DNA from: Chlorobiota bacterium
Lineage (GTDB): Bacteria; Bacteroidota; Bacteroidia; Bacteroidales; JAADJA01
DNA: 6,552 nucleotides
Direction: 5' to 3'
Assembly: GCA_030592565.1 (NCBI GenBank)
Contig: JAUVIX010000217.1
Coordinates: forward strand, 1-6,552
Positions within the stretch are counted from its first letter, which is position 1; every line of letters starts with the position of its first letter. The notes under the pieces were generated by a model. It had not been told where the DNA came from and made no database searches. It worked only from the letters and a program-made list of their open reading frames with translations. Positions 5,962-6,552 of this stretch are shown here, piece by piece. The position numbers and the translations under genes were made by a program.

Positions 5962-6552
5962 TTAAAAATAGAGATAATCGGCTTTTAGCCTTATGTATTT
6001 CCTTACGGCAAAATAATTTGAAAGCCAGGTAAGGATTATTCCCAGCAGGATTACTATACCAAATAATGATAAAAACATATTGATATCCTGAAGGTTAATA
6101 AGTTCGGGAAACTCTCTCTGTGAAAAGTAAATTACAACCGTTAATAACATAATAGCCAATAGAGCACCTATTATTCCCTGCAGAATTCCTTTCCAGATAA
6201 AAGGCCTGCGGATAAAACCATGAGTCGCCCCGATAAGTTGCATGCTTCTTATTATAAAACGTTTTGAGTAAACCGAAAGCCGGATAGTGTTATTGATTAA
6301 AGCTATGGCAATTATCAAAAGCAAAATGCTGAATCCCAGAATTATAATCCCAATTTTTTTAACATTTTTATTTACAATGTCAACCAGCGACTCCTGGTAA
6401 AAAACCTCTTTTACATTGGTGTTGGCAAGAATTTTTCCCTTTATGATTTTCAGGCTGTCATTGTTAGCATAAGCAGCATTAAACCTGACATCAATAGTAG
6501 GTAATAATGGGTTAAAACCGAGAAATTGTGTAAAATCTTCACCCAGTTCCAC
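5962..6552 (-). CDS. ftsX: Cell division protein FtsX, C-terminal part (N terminus outside window)
   Basis: FtsX is the membrane subunit of the FtsEX ABC-type complex that controls septal peptidoglycan hydrolysis and division. The window holds the last 196-197 codons; reading continues off the right edge, and the apparent start there is a GTG valine codon inside the gene. Visible in order are the end of the extracytoplasmic domain, with LGEDFTQFLGFNPL (3-16 of the fragment) and a PTIDVRF strand; a membrane segment (about 67-87); the conserved cytoplasmic loop NNTIRLSVYSKRFIIRSMQL (87-106) leading into IGATHGFIRRPF (107-118); and two more membrane segments (about 122-143 and 157-178). This fits the FtsX/MacB-type permease fold with the first membrane helix missing. 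The gene ends in TAA, 147 bases before DUF3098. ftsE is not in view; in this phylum it is usually elsewhere, as far as I recall. Confidence 0.93.
   Translation of the reverse strand: MELGEDFTQFLGFNPLLPTIDVRFNAAYANNDSLKIIKGKILANTNVKEVFYQESLVDIVNKNVKKIGIIILGFSILLLIIAIALINNTIRLSVYSKRFIIRSMQLIGATHGFIRRPFIWKGILQGIIGALLAIMLLTVVIYFSQREFPELINLQDINMFLSLFGIVILLGIILTWLSNYFAVRKYIRLKADYLYF

Noticed and set aside
1979..6552. A new defence, mobile or biosynthetic system in the minus-strand block
   Set aside because: Every gene except DUF3098 belongs to a well-known housekeeping family with intact motifs, and there are no integrases, transposases, toxins or nucleases.

Overview
The window looks like a chromosomal housekeeping stretch from a member of the Bacteroidota, probably an environmental Bacteroidales/Marinilabiliales-type organism; the genus cannot be fixed from the sequence. 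Three things point there: the minus-strand gene order ftsX - DUF3098 - uppP - truB - queA, which I recall as characteristic of this phylum; promoters of the Bacteroidota sigma-ABfr type (TAnnTTTG with a TTTG/TTG about 20 bases upstream) ahead of the outer-membrane gene and queA; and an outer-membrane barrel of the Wzi-like type common in these genomes.

Layout, left to right. Positions 84-1751 (+) encode an exported, probably Wzi-family outer-membrane beta-barrel with its own promoter at 6-38. It converges on a block transcribed leftwards. The gap 1752-1978 holds no gene, but contains several small inverted repeats and two diverged copies of a GTnCCGnTAG-type hairpin motif, possibly a decayed dispersed element that reaches the 3' end of ispD. 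On the minus strand follow ispD (1979-2656), a 12-unit array of 7-bp repeats (2683-2766) filling most of the ispD-queA gap, queA (2770-3819) with a well-formed promoter at 3868-3899, truB (3911-4630), uppP (4630-5409, overlapping truB by one base), a DUF3098 membrane protein (5533-5814), and the C-terminal part of ftsX (5962 to the window edge).

Functionally the minus-strand block combines envelope growth with tRNA modification. IspD makes an intermediate of the MEP isoprenoid route that ultimately supplies undecaprenyl phosphate; UppP recycles that carrier; FtsX acts at the division site. TruB makes pseudouridine 55 and QueA makes epoxyqueuosine in tRNA. Transcription probably enters from upstream of or within ftsX, with a possible extra start before DUF3098, and again at the queA promoter, which would also serve ispD.

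I see no novel multi-gene system here. The points worth a second look are the heptamer array abutting the queA stop codon, the forced non-ATG start of ispD beside it, and the hairpin-rich convergent gap at the ispD 3' end.
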